The translations under genes were made by a program, and so were the position numbers. The notes under the pieces are model-generated. The model had not been told where the DNA came from. It made no database searches and saw only the letters and a list, made by a program, of their open reading frames with translations. From Anaerolineae bacterium (lineage in GTDB: Bacteria > Chloroflexota > Anaerolineae > 4572-78 > J111), in the NCBI GenBank assembly GCA_023382535.1, contig JAHDWA010000010.1, positions 1-64,000 on the forward strand: 64,000 nt of DNA, written 5' to 3'. This document shows, in pieces, positions 27,439 to 37,360 of the stretch. The first letter of the stretch is position 1; every line of letters begins with the position of its first letter.

Positions 27439-28215
27439 TCAGGCCTCAGCCAGAATAACTTCAAGGCCCATTTCACGTAATTTTTTGACGGTCGGGACAT
27501 CAGCATAGTGGTCAGTTACCACTACTTTAATGGCATCGAGCGGAGCAACATGAGCGAAACTTGTCTTGCCAAACTTGCTGCTGTCGGCCACCACAATAGC
27601 TTGACTGGCCGTGGCGATCATTACCCGTTTCACCAACGCGTCGTCCAGGTTATACTCCGTTAGTCCGTGTTGCAGGCTGATCCCGCCGATGCCAATAAAG
27701 GCCTTGTCCACATGCAGATGATGATAAGCGTGTGCGGCAAAATCGCCCACCATGGATAGTTCTCCGGCGCGAACGATACCTCCGGTTAGCACCAATCGAA
27801 CATCATTACCCAGCGCATACCGGCAAATAATTTCGTTCGCAATGGGGAGACTGGCCGTAACAATGGTCAGGTTACGTTTCTCGGCCAGAGAACGGGCGAT
27901 TTCGAGGGTGGTGGTGCCAACGTCGAAGGCAACGCTGTCACCATCCTGAATCAAGGTAGCAGCGGCCTGGCCGATAGCCTGTTTGGAAGTAAGCTGTGCG
28001 GTTGTGCGCAGGGGATAAGGGGGTTCATAACTGCGCCCCAGGTTGATCGTCGCCCCGCCGTGGACTCGGCGTAATAAACCTTCGCGGGCAAGGTCGGCCA
28101 GATCACGACGCGCCGTCATCTCGGAGACTTGAAACAACTCGATAATATCGGCAACCGAAATTTGCCCGTTTTGGGTAATAAGTTCAAGGATCTTGCGTCG
28201 TCGTTGAGCGCGCAT
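27439..28215 (-). CDS. DeoR-family transcriptional regulator
   Basis: The 258-residue repressor has an N-terminal winged helix (RRRKILELITQNGQISVADI, then VSEMTARRDLADLAREGLL RRVHGGA, about residues 5-55). The C-terminal sugar-phosphate-sensing domain includes SVAFDVGTTTLEIARSLAEK and IGIGGISLQHGLTEYN. The first residues are MRAQRRRK. It is the promoter-proximal gene of the carbohydrate cluster and probably autoregulates it, released by a phosphorylated sugar. A strong minus-strand promoter lies 42-71 bp upstream. Confidence 0.93.
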   Translation of the reverse strand: MRAQRRRKILELITQNGQISVADIIELFQVSEMTARRDLADLAREGLLRRVHGGATINLGRSYEPPYPLRTTAQLTSKQAIGQAAATLIQDGDSVAFDVGTTTLEIARSLAEKRNLTIVTASLPIANEIICRYALGNDVRLVLTGGIVRAGELSMVGDFAAHAYHHLHVDKAFIGIGGISLQHGLTEYNLDDALVKRVMIATASQAIVVADSSKFGKTSFAHVAPLDAIKVVVTDHYADVPTVKKLREMGLEVILAEA

Positions 28216-28256
28216 AAGACCGCCGATTTTCTTGTGAGTTGTTTGGATTTGGTTGA

Positions 28257-28286
28257 AGTATAATCTTTTTCTGGGCGAAATGTCAA
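28257..28286 (-). promoter_or_regulatory. Sigma-70-type promoter of the carbohydrate cluster
   Basis: On the minus strand TTGACA (28286-28281) and TATACT (28262-28257) are separated by 18 bp. The start would fall near 28250, about 35 nt before the DeoR ATG. Confidence 0.7.
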
Positions 28287-28325
28287 ATTCTGATATTGTT
28301 AATGAGATGGGGAGGGGAATAAACT

Positions 28326-28353
28326 GTAGGGGCGGACGGCCGTCCGCCCCTAC
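28326..28353. repeat. Perfect 28-bp palindrome (half-site GTAGGGGCGGACGG)
   Basis: The half-site at 28326-28339 is followed directly by its exact reverse complement at 28340-28353. It lies between two divergent promoters. Related GTAGGGGCGG-type palindromes are dispersed in many GC-rich bacterial genomes; a weaker relative is at 23733-23764. Confidence 0.85.
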
Positions 28354-28361
28354 TTATGAAA

Positions 28362-28389
28362 TTGACATTTATAACAGTCTCTCTATAAT
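28362..28389 (+). promoter_or_regulatory. Consensus sigma-70-type promoter (TTGACA-16-TATAAT)
   Basis: TTGACA (28362-28367) and TATAAT (28384-28389) match the consensus at all twelve positions, with a 16-bp spacer. It faces away from the DeoR operon. Its start would be near 28396, beginning the structured transcript that ends at 28593. Confidence 0.8.
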
Positions 28390-28395
28390 ATTGGC

Positions 28396-28593
28396 CTATT
28401 ATGGCTTTAAGCAGTTCACTCTCCCTTTTCATCAGCGCTGACGCATCTGCCAACAACGGCTGTTGTCTGGCCTGTTCGTGTTGTCAACTGATTCCCCCCA
28501 TGGCGTTAACCCGGTGGAGTGCTGGCTGCTAAAAATTTGCCGTTGATCCTCATTGTTTTCCAAGCCCATCGCGAGTTAGCGATGGGCTTTTTT
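28396..28593 (+). ncRNA. Candidate small RNA or attenuator leader upstream of the sirohaem reductase
   Basis: A consensus promoter (28362-28389) and an intrinsic terminator (28564-28593) frame about 200 nt with no open frame. The ends pair over a long range: GGC (28403-28405) with GCC (28539-28541), AGCAG (28410-28414) with CTGCT (28526-28530), CACTC (28417-28421) with GAGTG (28517-28521). Inside are a large asymmetric bubble, ATCAG/CTGAT pairing, and an ACAAC-GTTGT hairpin near 28452-28466. Size and a rod-with-bubble layout recall 6S RNA, but an attenuator controlling the downstream gene fits equally well. I know of no family consensus that it matches. Confidence 0.45.
28564..28593 (+). terminator. 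Intrinsic terminator before the sirohaem reductase gene
   Basis: GCCCATCGC (28564-28572) and GCGATGGGC (28579-28587) form a perfect 9-bp stem with a 6-base loop, followed by six T. It ends 28 bp before the reductase ATG at 28622, with the ribosome site in between. Confidence 0.85.
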
Positions 28594-28621
28594 ATTGCCA
28601 AAAATCAAAAAAGGAGACACG

Positions 28622-30958
<2,337 letters not shown>

Positions 30959-30973
30959 GGGGTGGAGGATAGA

Positions 30974-31055
30974 GACCGCTGACGGCGGACCGCCGACCAC
31001 TGCATTTAGCTTTGTAACCCGTCTTTTGGCAGTCAGCGGTCAGTGGTCGGCGGTC
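30974..31055. repeat. Inverted heptamer array (ACCGCTG/GTCAGCGG type)
   Basis: Units such as ACCGCTG, ACGGCGG, ACCGCCG and ACCACTG (30974-31003) face GCAGTCAGCGGTCAGTGGTC (from 31029) and GGCGGTCA. The array lies between the reductase and its downstream partner. Confidence 0.75.
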
Positions 31056-31111
31056 ATGGGGTAGGATTGAAGAGTGACCGGATTGAAAACCAAAATACAG
31101 AGGAAACTAAA

Positions 31112-31696
31112 ATGAATATTGAACGTTTTTGCCTCAAATTTTACGCCCGGCCTGGGGTCACGGTAGACGAGGGCATCTTTATCGAAGTCTTTCACGACTG
31201 GATTCGCCGCCGCAAACTGGCCGGTGTTTTGATTGACGTGGCCGACTACCGCCACGTACCCGATGGTCCGGGGGTCATGCTCATCACCCATGAAATCAAT
31301 TTTTCAATGGAGCATACCGACGGCCGTTTCGGCCTCCTGGCTCAGCGCAAAGTGGGTCCAGGCGACGACCATGCCAGTCGTATTGTCGAACTCACCCGCT
31401 CGACGGCCGCTTTTGGCGCGCTGCTGGAATCAGACCGGCGGGTCAAGGGTAAGTTGAGCCTGGAAGGAGGGCTGTTCCACTACATGGCCAACGACCGTCT
31501 GCTGGCTCCTAACAACGAAGCGAGTTTTACCGCCTTGCTGCCCGACCTGGCGGCGGCGGCGGCGATCATCTATCCGGGGCAAAAAGTCTCGATCAGCCGC
31601 CTGCAAAACGACCCGCGCGACCGGCTGACCATCGCCGTTGAGGCGGGCCGGGTGGATATGAAAAGCCTGTTGGAGAGGGTCAAAGCGGCTCCTTAA
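31112..31696 (+). CDS. Conserved protein of unknown function linked to sirohaem reductase
   Basis: The ATG at 31112, preceded by AGAGGAAA, gives 194 residues; a longer frame to 31043 only reads repeat DNA. The protein is soluble, with no signal peptide. Conserved-looking stretches are RFCLKFYARPGVTVDEGIF (start), GVLIDVADYRHVPDGPGVML (about 38-57) and GRFGLLAQRKVGPGD (about 70-84). I recognise it as a partner found beside NirA/SirA-type genes but know no function. Close spacing suggests cotranscription with the reductase. Confidence 0.75.
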   Translation: MNIERFCLKFYARPGVTVDEGIFIEVFHDWIRRRKLAGVLIDVADYRHVPDGPGVMLITHEINFSMEHTDGRFGLLAQRKVGPGDDHASRIVELTRSTAAFGALLESDRRVKGKLSLEGGLFHYMANDRLLAPNNEASFTALLPDLAAAAAIIYPGQKVSISRLQNDPRDRLTIAVEAGRVDMKSLLERVKAAP

Positions 31697-32146
31697 GCAG
31701 CGGGCTTGGGGAGTCAATACAGCCAGCTATCGCCGGAGCTACCCAGTATAAAGGCCAGCCAAAACTCGGGTCTGATGGCTTGATGACGATAAATTATAGC
31801 TTTTTCAAACCGAGTTCAAACTTTGTTGTGCTACCATAGGTATTGAAGATGACAGCACAACTTCAACTATTATCCTCGGCTGATCCCGGTAAGGCAGCTC
31901 TGAATATCCCCACCGTTTGGCGACAAACCTCGATCGCTCATGGTCGAGGTTAAGGTGCTGCCAACGACGACCGTGAACCGCCAAACCTGATCATTAGCGT
32001 CGTCACCGCAGCGGAGTGTGATACCGATGAAGAGGTGAATGAAACTGTCCCAGACCAATTTAGCCAATTGAATTGATAGCATCAGCCCTGAGCCGGGTAT
32101 TGGGATGATCCTTTACCGAAGTTGCTCAAGAAATGGGTGGTTTACC
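31697..32146. other. Intergenic region without recognised feature
   Basis: No convincing gene, RNA or promoter was found in these 450 bp. A short hairpin (CCTCGA at 31928-31933 with TCGAGG at 31944-31949) is present. A run without stops encodes 34 residues (from 31848) and another 40 codons follow in a shifted frame, which might be a decayed small gene. Confidence 0.4.
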
Positions 32147-34249
32147 ATGTTACGCCGTATCATCATCTCAGTAAGTGGTCTTGTTTTGATGGTCGGACTA
32201 GGTATCGGCCTGTTGTTCGTTCCCCTCATTGCCGGCGCTGCCAGCGGCAGTACCACCCATACCAACTATAACGACTTTACCCAATGTACCGCCCTGACCG
32301 GAACTTTTCCCACCCCATTATTTACCCATACCTACGTCATCACGAGTCCGGGAAGCCCCGGGGTGCGTCTGGCTGCGGCCCTGACTGACGAGTTTAATGG
32401 TTCTGTTCTCAACTCCTCCCTTTGGGCCACCGGCGTTTGGAGTTCAACCAGTTACGTTCCCACTCTTGGTGGCGGCATCTTAACCTTACCGGCGGCAATT
32501 GCCGACGGGGAAGGGGGCTGGGTGCGCTCGACCACGACCTATACACGCGCGGTTGTGGAGGTCATTGCCGAATTTACTGCCGGCAGGTTTCAACATATTG
32601 GCTTTGCCCCCGATGGGGGTCTTAATTTGAGTGGATATTACTTGATCTTTAGCACCAACCTCAACGATGGTAACTTGTACGCCCGCGCCAATGACACCGG
32701 CAGCTTTGTAGGTGAAGAGGTTTTCAATCTAGGGCCAATCCCAACCGGTATGCATCGTTACCGGGTTGAGTGGAGCGCCTTGAACGCCACCGAGGACCAG
32801 GTAACATTTTATATAGATGGTCTCCTCAACGCCCAGACACCGGTCAGCAATACCAGTCTATCTAACTTTCACCTCTACCTCTCAAACAACGGCACCTCTG
32901 CTCTGCGAGTGGATCAGGCCCAGGTAGAGCCGCCGTATCAAAGCAGTGGCAGCTATACCAGTTGCGTCGTTGATGCTGGAGCCGGCAACGGCTGGCAGAC
33001 CATGAGCTGGGATGCGACCCTGCCGGCTCAGACCGGTTTAAACGTGGAAGCACGCACTTCCAATAATGGCACTGCCTGGAGCAGTTGGCAAGCTGTGTCA
33101 AACGGCGGAGTGCTCAACAATCTGGGCCGATACGCTCAATATCGCTTGAACCTGACCAGCAGCAACACCGTGACCACGCCGGTTGTCAATGCGGTGACTC
33201 TTAACTTTAATACCTTCCCTAACCTCTCGATCAACAATGCCACTGTAAACGAAGGCATCAATGCTGTCTTCACTGTCACCCTGTCGAACCCGATTAGCCA
33301 GACTGTGTCGGTCAATTATGCGACGGCCAATGGCACCGCCACTGCTCCCGCTGATTTTACGGCCATTAACACCAGTGCCCTGACTTTTGCCCCTGGCGTG
33401 ACCGCCCGGACCGTTACCGTCAGCGTCAATGAGGATGTCCTGGACGAGGAGAACGAAACCTTTTTTGTCAATCTGAGCAGCGCCACGAATGCCATAATTA
33501 GCGATAACTCAGGACAGGGTACGATCAACGACAACGACCCCCTGCCAAACTTGAGCATTAACGAGGTGACTTTACCCGAAGGTAATAGCGGGACAGCTAA
33601 TGCCAACTTCACCGTTTCACTGACGCCGGCCAGTGGCAAGACGGTCACTGTTAACTACACTACGGACAATAATACGGCGGTTGCGCCCGACGATTATCTA
33701 ACGGCGACCGGCGCATTGACTTTTACACCGGGGATAACCAGCCGAACCGTGACGGTGGCGCTCCAGGGGGATGCCATTGTCGAGCCAGACGAAATCTTTT
33801 TTGTCAATCTGAGCGGCGCCACGAATGCCGGAATTGGCGATAATCAGGGAGCAGGCACGCTGACCAATGATGATACTGCCGGGGTAACCAAGATCGAGTC
33901 GGGCGGCAGTACCCATGTGACCGAAGAAGGGATGGCGGACACTTATCAGCTTCGTCTGACCAGCCAGCCGACGGCCAGCGTGACCATCACGATCACTACA
34001 GATGGGCAGACGACAGTTACGCCCGCACAGCTTACTTTTACCACCGGCCTCACAAGCTGGAATACGCTCCGGACGGTGACGGTGACCGCAGTTGACGATG
34101 AGATCGTAGATTCCACATCTGTCAGCCTCATTACCCACACGGTCGCCAGCACCGACCCTACCTACAATAAAATCTCCGCGCCCAGTGTCCTCGTCAGCGT
34201 CAGCGATAATGATCTCAAAAAGAGTTTGCTGCCCGTAATTCTTAAATAA
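32147..34249 (+). CDS. Secreted protein with lectin-like N-terminal domain and Calx-beta repeats
   Basis: The ATG at 32147 starts a signal peptide (VLMVGLGIGLLFVPLIAGAAS); 14 extra residues from 32105 are not needed. The product is 700 residues. A concanavalin/LamG-like domain follows (DEFNGSVLNSSLWATG to about residue 270). A second beta domain precedes two Calx-beta repeats with PEGNSGTANANFTVSLTPAS and DDYLTATGALTFTPG, then a related third unit. Calx-beta repeats bind Ca2+ and occur in adhesins. The chain ends LLPVILK. It stands alone, so surface adhesion is inferred only from domains. Confidence 0.88.
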   Translation: MLRRIIISVSGLVLMVGLGIGLLFVPLIAGAASGSTTHTNYNDFTQCTALTGTFPTPLFTHTYVITSPGSPGVRLAAALTDEFNGSVLNSSLWATGVWSSTSYVPTLGGGILTLPAAIADGEGGWVRSTTTYTRAVVEVIAEFTAGRFQHIGFAPDGGLNLSGYYLIFSTNLNDGNLYARANDTGSFVGEEVFNLGPIPTGMHRYRVEWSALNATEDQVTFYIDGLLNAQTPVSNTSLSNFHLYLSNNGTSALRVDQAQVEPPYQSSGSYTSCVVDAGAGNGWQTMSWDATLPAQTGLNVEARTSNNGTAWSSWQAVSNGGVLNNLGRYAQYRLNLTSSNTVTTPVVNAVTLNFNTFPNLSINNATVNEGINAVFTVTLSNPISQTVSVNYATANGTATAPADFTAINTSALTFAPGVTARTVTVSVNEDVLDEENETFFVNLSSATNAIISDNSGQGTINDNDPLPNLSINEVTLPEGNSGTANANFTVSLTPASGKTVTVNYTTDNNTAVAPDDYLTATGALTFTPGITSRTVTVALQGDAIVEPDEIFFVNLSGATNAGIGDNQGAGTLTNDDTAGVTKIESGGSTHVTEEGMADTYQLRLTSQPTASVTITITTDGQTTVTPAQLTFTTGLTSWNTLRTVTVTAVDDEIVDSTSVSLITHTVASTDPTYNKISAPSVLVSVSDNDLKKSLLPVILK

Positions 34250-34280
34250 CGGGCCGGTTCGGTATCCTCCGACAAAGGTT

Positions 34281-34308
34281 TTGCGGTCATCGTTATCCCT
34301 GATATAAT
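34281..34308 (+). promoter_or_regulatory. Sigma-70-type promoter of the epimerase gene
   Basis: TTGCGG (34281-34286) and TATAAT (34303-34308) are separated by 16 bp. The predicted start lies about 80 nt before the ATG at 34398. Confidence 0.55.
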
Positions 34309-34397
34309 TGAGCGGGTTTGGAAACCGGTTATACCACCGGCGATCCGCTTGTAGAGCCGATTCCATCCCGCTATTTTACCCCATCAGAGGAAAAACA

Positions 34398-35408
34398 ATG
34401 GATATTTTTACCTTGACCAACAAAAACGGACTCAGTACAAAAATTACTAACTACGGCGGCATTGTCATGTCACTGCATGTCCCTGATAAAGCAGGCCACT
34501 TAGGGGATGTGGTGCTGGGTTTTGATGATGTAGAGGAATATCTCAAGCCCCATCCCTATTTTGGCGCGCTGATTGGCCGTTACGGCAACCGGATTGCCGA
34601 CGGAAAGTTTACCCTGGAGGGGAAGGATTACATCCTGGCCCAAAACGACGGTCCGAACAGCCTACACGGCGGACTCAAAGGCTTTGACAAGGTTATCTGG
34701 GATGCCAAACCTCTGGATACCCCTGACGGCTCGGCTCTCGAATTGACCTATCTGAGCCAAGATGGTGAGGAAGGTTATCCAGGTAATCTTTTGGTTAAGG
34801 TAATCTATACGTTGACCCAAGACGACGCCTTAAGAATTGATTACACAGCCACTACCGACGAAACAACTGTAATTAACTTGACCCACCATTCTTACTTTAA
34901 CCTGGTTGGGGCCGGTAACGGCGACATCCTCGACCATGACTTACTGCTCAACGCTGCTCATTTTACGCCGATAGACGAAACCCTGATCCCCACCGGCGAA
35001 ATCAAGCCGGTCGCCGGCACGCCTTTTGATTTCACCCGGCCGGCCAAAATCGGCCTGCGCATCAACCAGGATGACCAGCAGCTCAAGTTTGGCCTGGGCT
35101 ACGATCACAACTGGGCGCTCAACAGTGCGGACGGCGTCCTGGCCCTGGCCGCCCGTGTCTCTGAGCCGGGCAGCGGCCGGATCATGGAGGTTTGGACCAC
35201 CGAACCGGGCATTCAATTTTACAGCGGCAACTTTTTAGACGGCAGCAACACGGGCAAAGGCGGCAAAGTTTACCAGTATCGCTCTGGCTTCTGCCTGGAA
35301 ACGCAGCACTTCCCTGACTCCCCCAACCAGCCCAATTTTCCGTCAACGACGCTCAAAGCCAGTCAAACTTACACCTCGACCACCGTTTACAAGTTCTTGG
35401 TAGCATAA
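34398..35408 (+). CDS. galM: Aldose 1-epimerase (galactose mutarotase)
   Basis: The ATG at 34398 with an AGAGG ribosome site gives 336 residues. It interconverts alpha and beta anomers of aldoses. The catalytic His is in NLTHHSYFNLVG (about residue 160), and the catalytic Glu in FCLETQHFPDSPNQPNFP near residue 305. The other conserved motif, NDGPNSLHGGLKGFDK, is present. A longer frame to 34308 reads the promoter region and is rejected. It stands alone, not next to galK or galT. Confidence 0.95.
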   Translation: MDIFTLTNKNGLSTKITNYGGIVMSLHVPDKAGHLGDVVLGFDDVEEYLKPHPYFGALIGRYGNRIADGKFTLEGKDYILAQNDGPNSLHGGLKGFDKVIWDAKPLDTPDGSALELTYLSQDGEEGYPGNLLVKVIYTLTQDDALRIDYTATTDETTVINLTHHSYFNLVGAGNGDILDHDLLLNAAHFTPIDETLIPTGEIKPVAGTPFDFTRPAKIGLRINQDDQQLKFGLGYDHNWALNSADGVLALAARVSEPGSGRIMEVWTTEPGIQFYSGNFLDGSNTGKGGKVYQYRSGFCLETQHFPDSPNQPNFPSTTLKASQTYTSTTVYKFLVA

Positions 35409-35445
35409 TTTGAGGCATAGTGTTAAATTAGTCAGTCAACCAGTT

Positions 35446-35499
35446 CGCAGATTGCACAGATTTCTTTCTTTATTATCTGCGAAATCTGTGCAATCTGTG
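35446..35499. repeat. Inverted repeat of AATCTGTGC-type units
   Basis: CGCAGATTGCACAGATTTC (35446-35464) and GAAATCTGTGCAATCTGTG (35481-35499) match in 18 of 19 positions as an inverted pair. The same word family occurs at 6421-6450. The repeat ends 25 bp before the deacylase ATG. Confidence 0.8.
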
Positions 35500-35524
35500 G
35501 ATGATTTCCGGAGTCGCTAGCCCA

Positions 35525-36016
35525 ATGAAACTCCCCCCCCACGAATATTTAGAGCGGCACAATATTCCCTACCAGCGGTTAACCTTTTCCCCCACCACCG
35601 AAAAAGGCGCGGCTAACGTCGCCAAAGCACTGGGGTATCGCGAACGGCAGATGATCAAAACGCTCATCTTTGAGACCGGCCAGGGCGAACGGGTCCTGGT
35701 CATGGTCGGCGGCGACCAGGTGGCGATCTCCGGCCACCTAAAAAAGGCGATTGGTTCACGGGATATTCACCTGGCTTCCCCCGAAATCGTCAAAGCCATC
35801 ACCGGCTACGAGATTGGCTCGATCCCCCCCTTCCACTGGCAGCCGGAAGGGTTTCGCTCTTTCCTGGAACTGTCTATGTTGGATGAAGAGATTCTGGGAG
35901 TAGGGGCCGGCCAGTGGGGAGAGGAAATCATGATCACTCCGGCCAACCTGGTTAAGGCCAGCCGGGCCAGCGTGGTCAATCTGACCGACAAATCCAAACC
36001 GGTTTTAGCTGGCTGA
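35525..36016 (+). CDS. YbaK/EbsC-type aminoacyl-tRNA deacylase
   Basis: The ATG at 35525 gives 163 residues; the frame open from 35501 begins in repeat DNA. The YbaK/ProX fold hydrolyses mischarged aminoacyl-tRNA. Motifs are KALGYRERQMIKTLIFETGQ (about residues 33-52, with the substrate Lys), VMVGGDQVAISGHLKKAIG and GYEIGSIPPFHWQPEG. Its C-terminus converges with the small minus-strand gene, sharing only one base of spacing. Confidence 0.9.
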   Translation: MKLPPHEYLERHNIPYQRLTFSPTTEKGAANVAKALGYRERQMIKTLIFETGQGERVLVMVGGDQVAISGHLKKAIGSRDIHLASPEIVKAITGYEIGSIPPFHWQPEGFRSFLELSMLDEEILGVGAGQWGEEIMITPANLVKASRASVVNLTDKSKPVLAG

Positions 36017-36346
36017 TTACTTCTTTTCAAACGCCTCGTACTGTTTGATGTAGCGAATCAGGGCGTTGACTCCCGTCTCACTCGCCTGTTCGCGCACACA
36101 TTGGTCGTGAAAGCCCGGCCCGCCGCGCCGGTTGCGCTGCTGGGCGCGTAAACTCAGCACAGCCCCGTCCGCTCCCAGGTTAGGCATAATTTTCCACTTT
36201 ACGCCTTCGTTATCCGAGAAGGTAATGTAAGAGTAAGGCCGGCCTTCCTGCGCTCCGTGACCAATCTCGCAGCGCAAGTGAGGAATGAGCCTGGCCAGAG
36301 CGACCGAACAGCCGTAGAATGTTTCACCGTCGTAAGGGTTGAGCAT
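36017..36346 (-). CDS. Small protein of unknown function
   Basis: The reading frame extends further upstream but the part beyond 36346 is the shadow of the methyltransferase gene. The ATG at 36346 gives a compact 109-residue protein (MLNPYDGETFYGCSVALARL). It is rich in Arg and Tyr, with SLRAQQRNRRGGPGFHDQC near residue 65-83, and has no signal peptide. I do not recognise a family. It lies 25 bp downstream of the methyltransferase stop on the same strand. Confidence 0.6.
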   Translation of the reverse strand: MLNPYDGETFYGCSVALARLIPHLRCEIGHGAQEGRPYSYITFSDNEGVKWKIMPNLGADGAVLSLRAQQRNRRGGPGFHDQCVREQASETGVNALIRYIKQYEAFEKK

Positions 36347-36371
36347 GGTTGCCGTTTTCCCTCCACCAATA

Positions 36372-36965
36372 TTAAGTCCGCTTGAACCAAAACCAGGCCG
36401 AGCGCCAGGGGGCCTGATCACCCACCTGGGTCTGGCCGTACTCAACTCGTTCCAGGGCAAATCCCTGGCCAAAAAGCCGGCGCAGGTCGGCTTCATCCAG
36501 CCAGCGCCGCCCATCCGGTTCCGGGTCAGCTTCGTCCAGATGGGCAAAGAGGAGGTAATAACCGCCCGATTTGAGCAGGCGCAGCAGTTCCCGGTGATAG
36601 GCCCGCAGTTCGTCGGCGCTGAAGCCGTGGGCACAGCCGACGTCGAGGGCAAAATCATAGGGGCCGCTCAGAAAGTCGAGCTGCGTGACCGGGCCGAGGT
36701 GAAAGCGGACATTCTCCAACCCGGCCTGGCCGGCCCGAGCCGTGGCTTCGGCAATCGCCTGGGGGATAAAATCAACTCCATCCACCTGCCAGCCCAGGCG
36801 GCCCAGATACATTGCCGCCCGGCCCAGACCGCAGCCCAGGTCGAGCGCCCGGCCCACCGGCAGGGTCGGCACAAAAGCCAGCACTTCCGGCGGTGGGTCG
36901 GGCTGGTCCCACGGCACGGGTCCGGCTTGGTAGAATTCAAACAAACGGTCAAAGTGTGACGACAT
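36372..36965 (-). CDS. Class I SAM-dependent methyltransferase
   Basis: The ATG at 36965 gives 197 residues starting MSSHFDRLFEFYQAGPVPWD. A longer frame to 37079 overlaps the HsdR-like fragment and is rejected. Motif I is GRALDLGCGLGRAAMYLGRL (about residues 37-56), motif II GVDFIPQAIAEA, and motif IV DFALDVGCAHG. The GXGXG-type Rossmann motif is intact. The substrate is unknown. Its start overlaps the end of the upstream short gene by 17 bp, so the two are translationally coupled. Confidence 0.85.
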   Translation of the reverse strand: MSSHFDRLFEFYQAGPVPWDQPDPPPEVLAFVPTLPVGRALDLGCGLGRAAMYLGRLGWQVDGVDFIPQAIAEATARAGQAGLENVRFHLGPVTQLDFLSGPYDFALDVGCAHGFSADELRAYHRELLRLLKSGGYYLLFAHLDEADPEPDGRRWLDEADLRRLFGQGFALERVEYGQTQVGDQAPWRSAWFWFKRT

Positions 36966-37119
36966 TGGTTTCTCCCACATCCTCGGCAATCTTGCGCACC
37001 GCCACCGCCTGATAGTTGAACAAGTCCATCTGGTCGCGGTTTTGCACAGTCCAGCCGGCGACGATCGGTTGGCGGCCAATTTCCTGGCGGGCCTGGGCTT
37101 CGGGAGTGAGGTGGGTCAT
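36949..37119 (-). pseudogene. HsdR-like N-terminal fragment (type I restriction R subunit remnant)
   Basis: A 56-codon frame starts at the ATG at 37119 and reads MTHLTPEAQARQEIGRQPIV, then AGWTVQNRDQMDLFNYQAVA and VRKIAEDVGETNVVTL. The pattern LTPE.QARQ.I...V.AGW.VQ.RD.M.L matches the start of type I restriction R subunits. The rest of HsdR (nuclease, helicase) is missing and no hsdM or hsdS is near. It overlaps the methyltransferase start by 17 bp. It is either a dead remnant or a tiny protein kept for another use. Confidence 0.7.
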
Positions 37120-37217
37120 GATTTACTCGGCTGCTTTAGCCACGATGTCCTTTTATTTATGCTCCATTGTAGCATAACTTCTCCACGCTTTCAATCAACC
37201 TAGAAAATTATCTCTTT

Positions 37218-37233
37218 TGTGACAAATGTCACT
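37218..37233 (+). promoter_or_regulatory. CRP/FNR-type operator
   Basis: TGTGA-CAAATG-TCACT (37218-37233) matches the CRP/FNR-family pattern TGTGA-N6-TCACA in nine of ten specified bases. It is centred about 65 bp before the predicted start from the promoter at 37255-37284, close to a class I activator position. Confidence 0.5.
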
Positions 37234-37254
37234 AATTTCCGGGCAAGATTTCAC

Positions 37255-37284
37255 TTGCCTGAGCGCAAGGAACAATCCTACACT
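37255..37284 (+). promoter_or_regulatory. Sigma-70-type promoter of the FtsX-type permease
   Basis: TTGCCT (37255-37260) and TACACT (37279-37284) are separated by 18 bp. A leader of about 70 nt would run through a short heptamer array (TCTACCT/TCTACCG, 37325-37345) to the ATG at 37361. Confidence 0.45.
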
Positions 37285-37360
37285 AGAACAAAGGTAGGCC
37301 AGACTGGGACACATAATTCCCCTGTCTACCTTCTACCGTCTACTGTTTCAGGAGCGCCCA

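Noticed and set aside
31870..32082. 70-codon minus-strand frame in the 31.7-32.1 kb gap
   Set aside because: No ribosome site, signal, or recognisable motif; composition looks random.
36347..36658. N-terminal extension of the small gene at 36017-36346
   Set aside because: The extension is the shadow of the methyltransferase gene and is Cys/Trp-rich without motifs.
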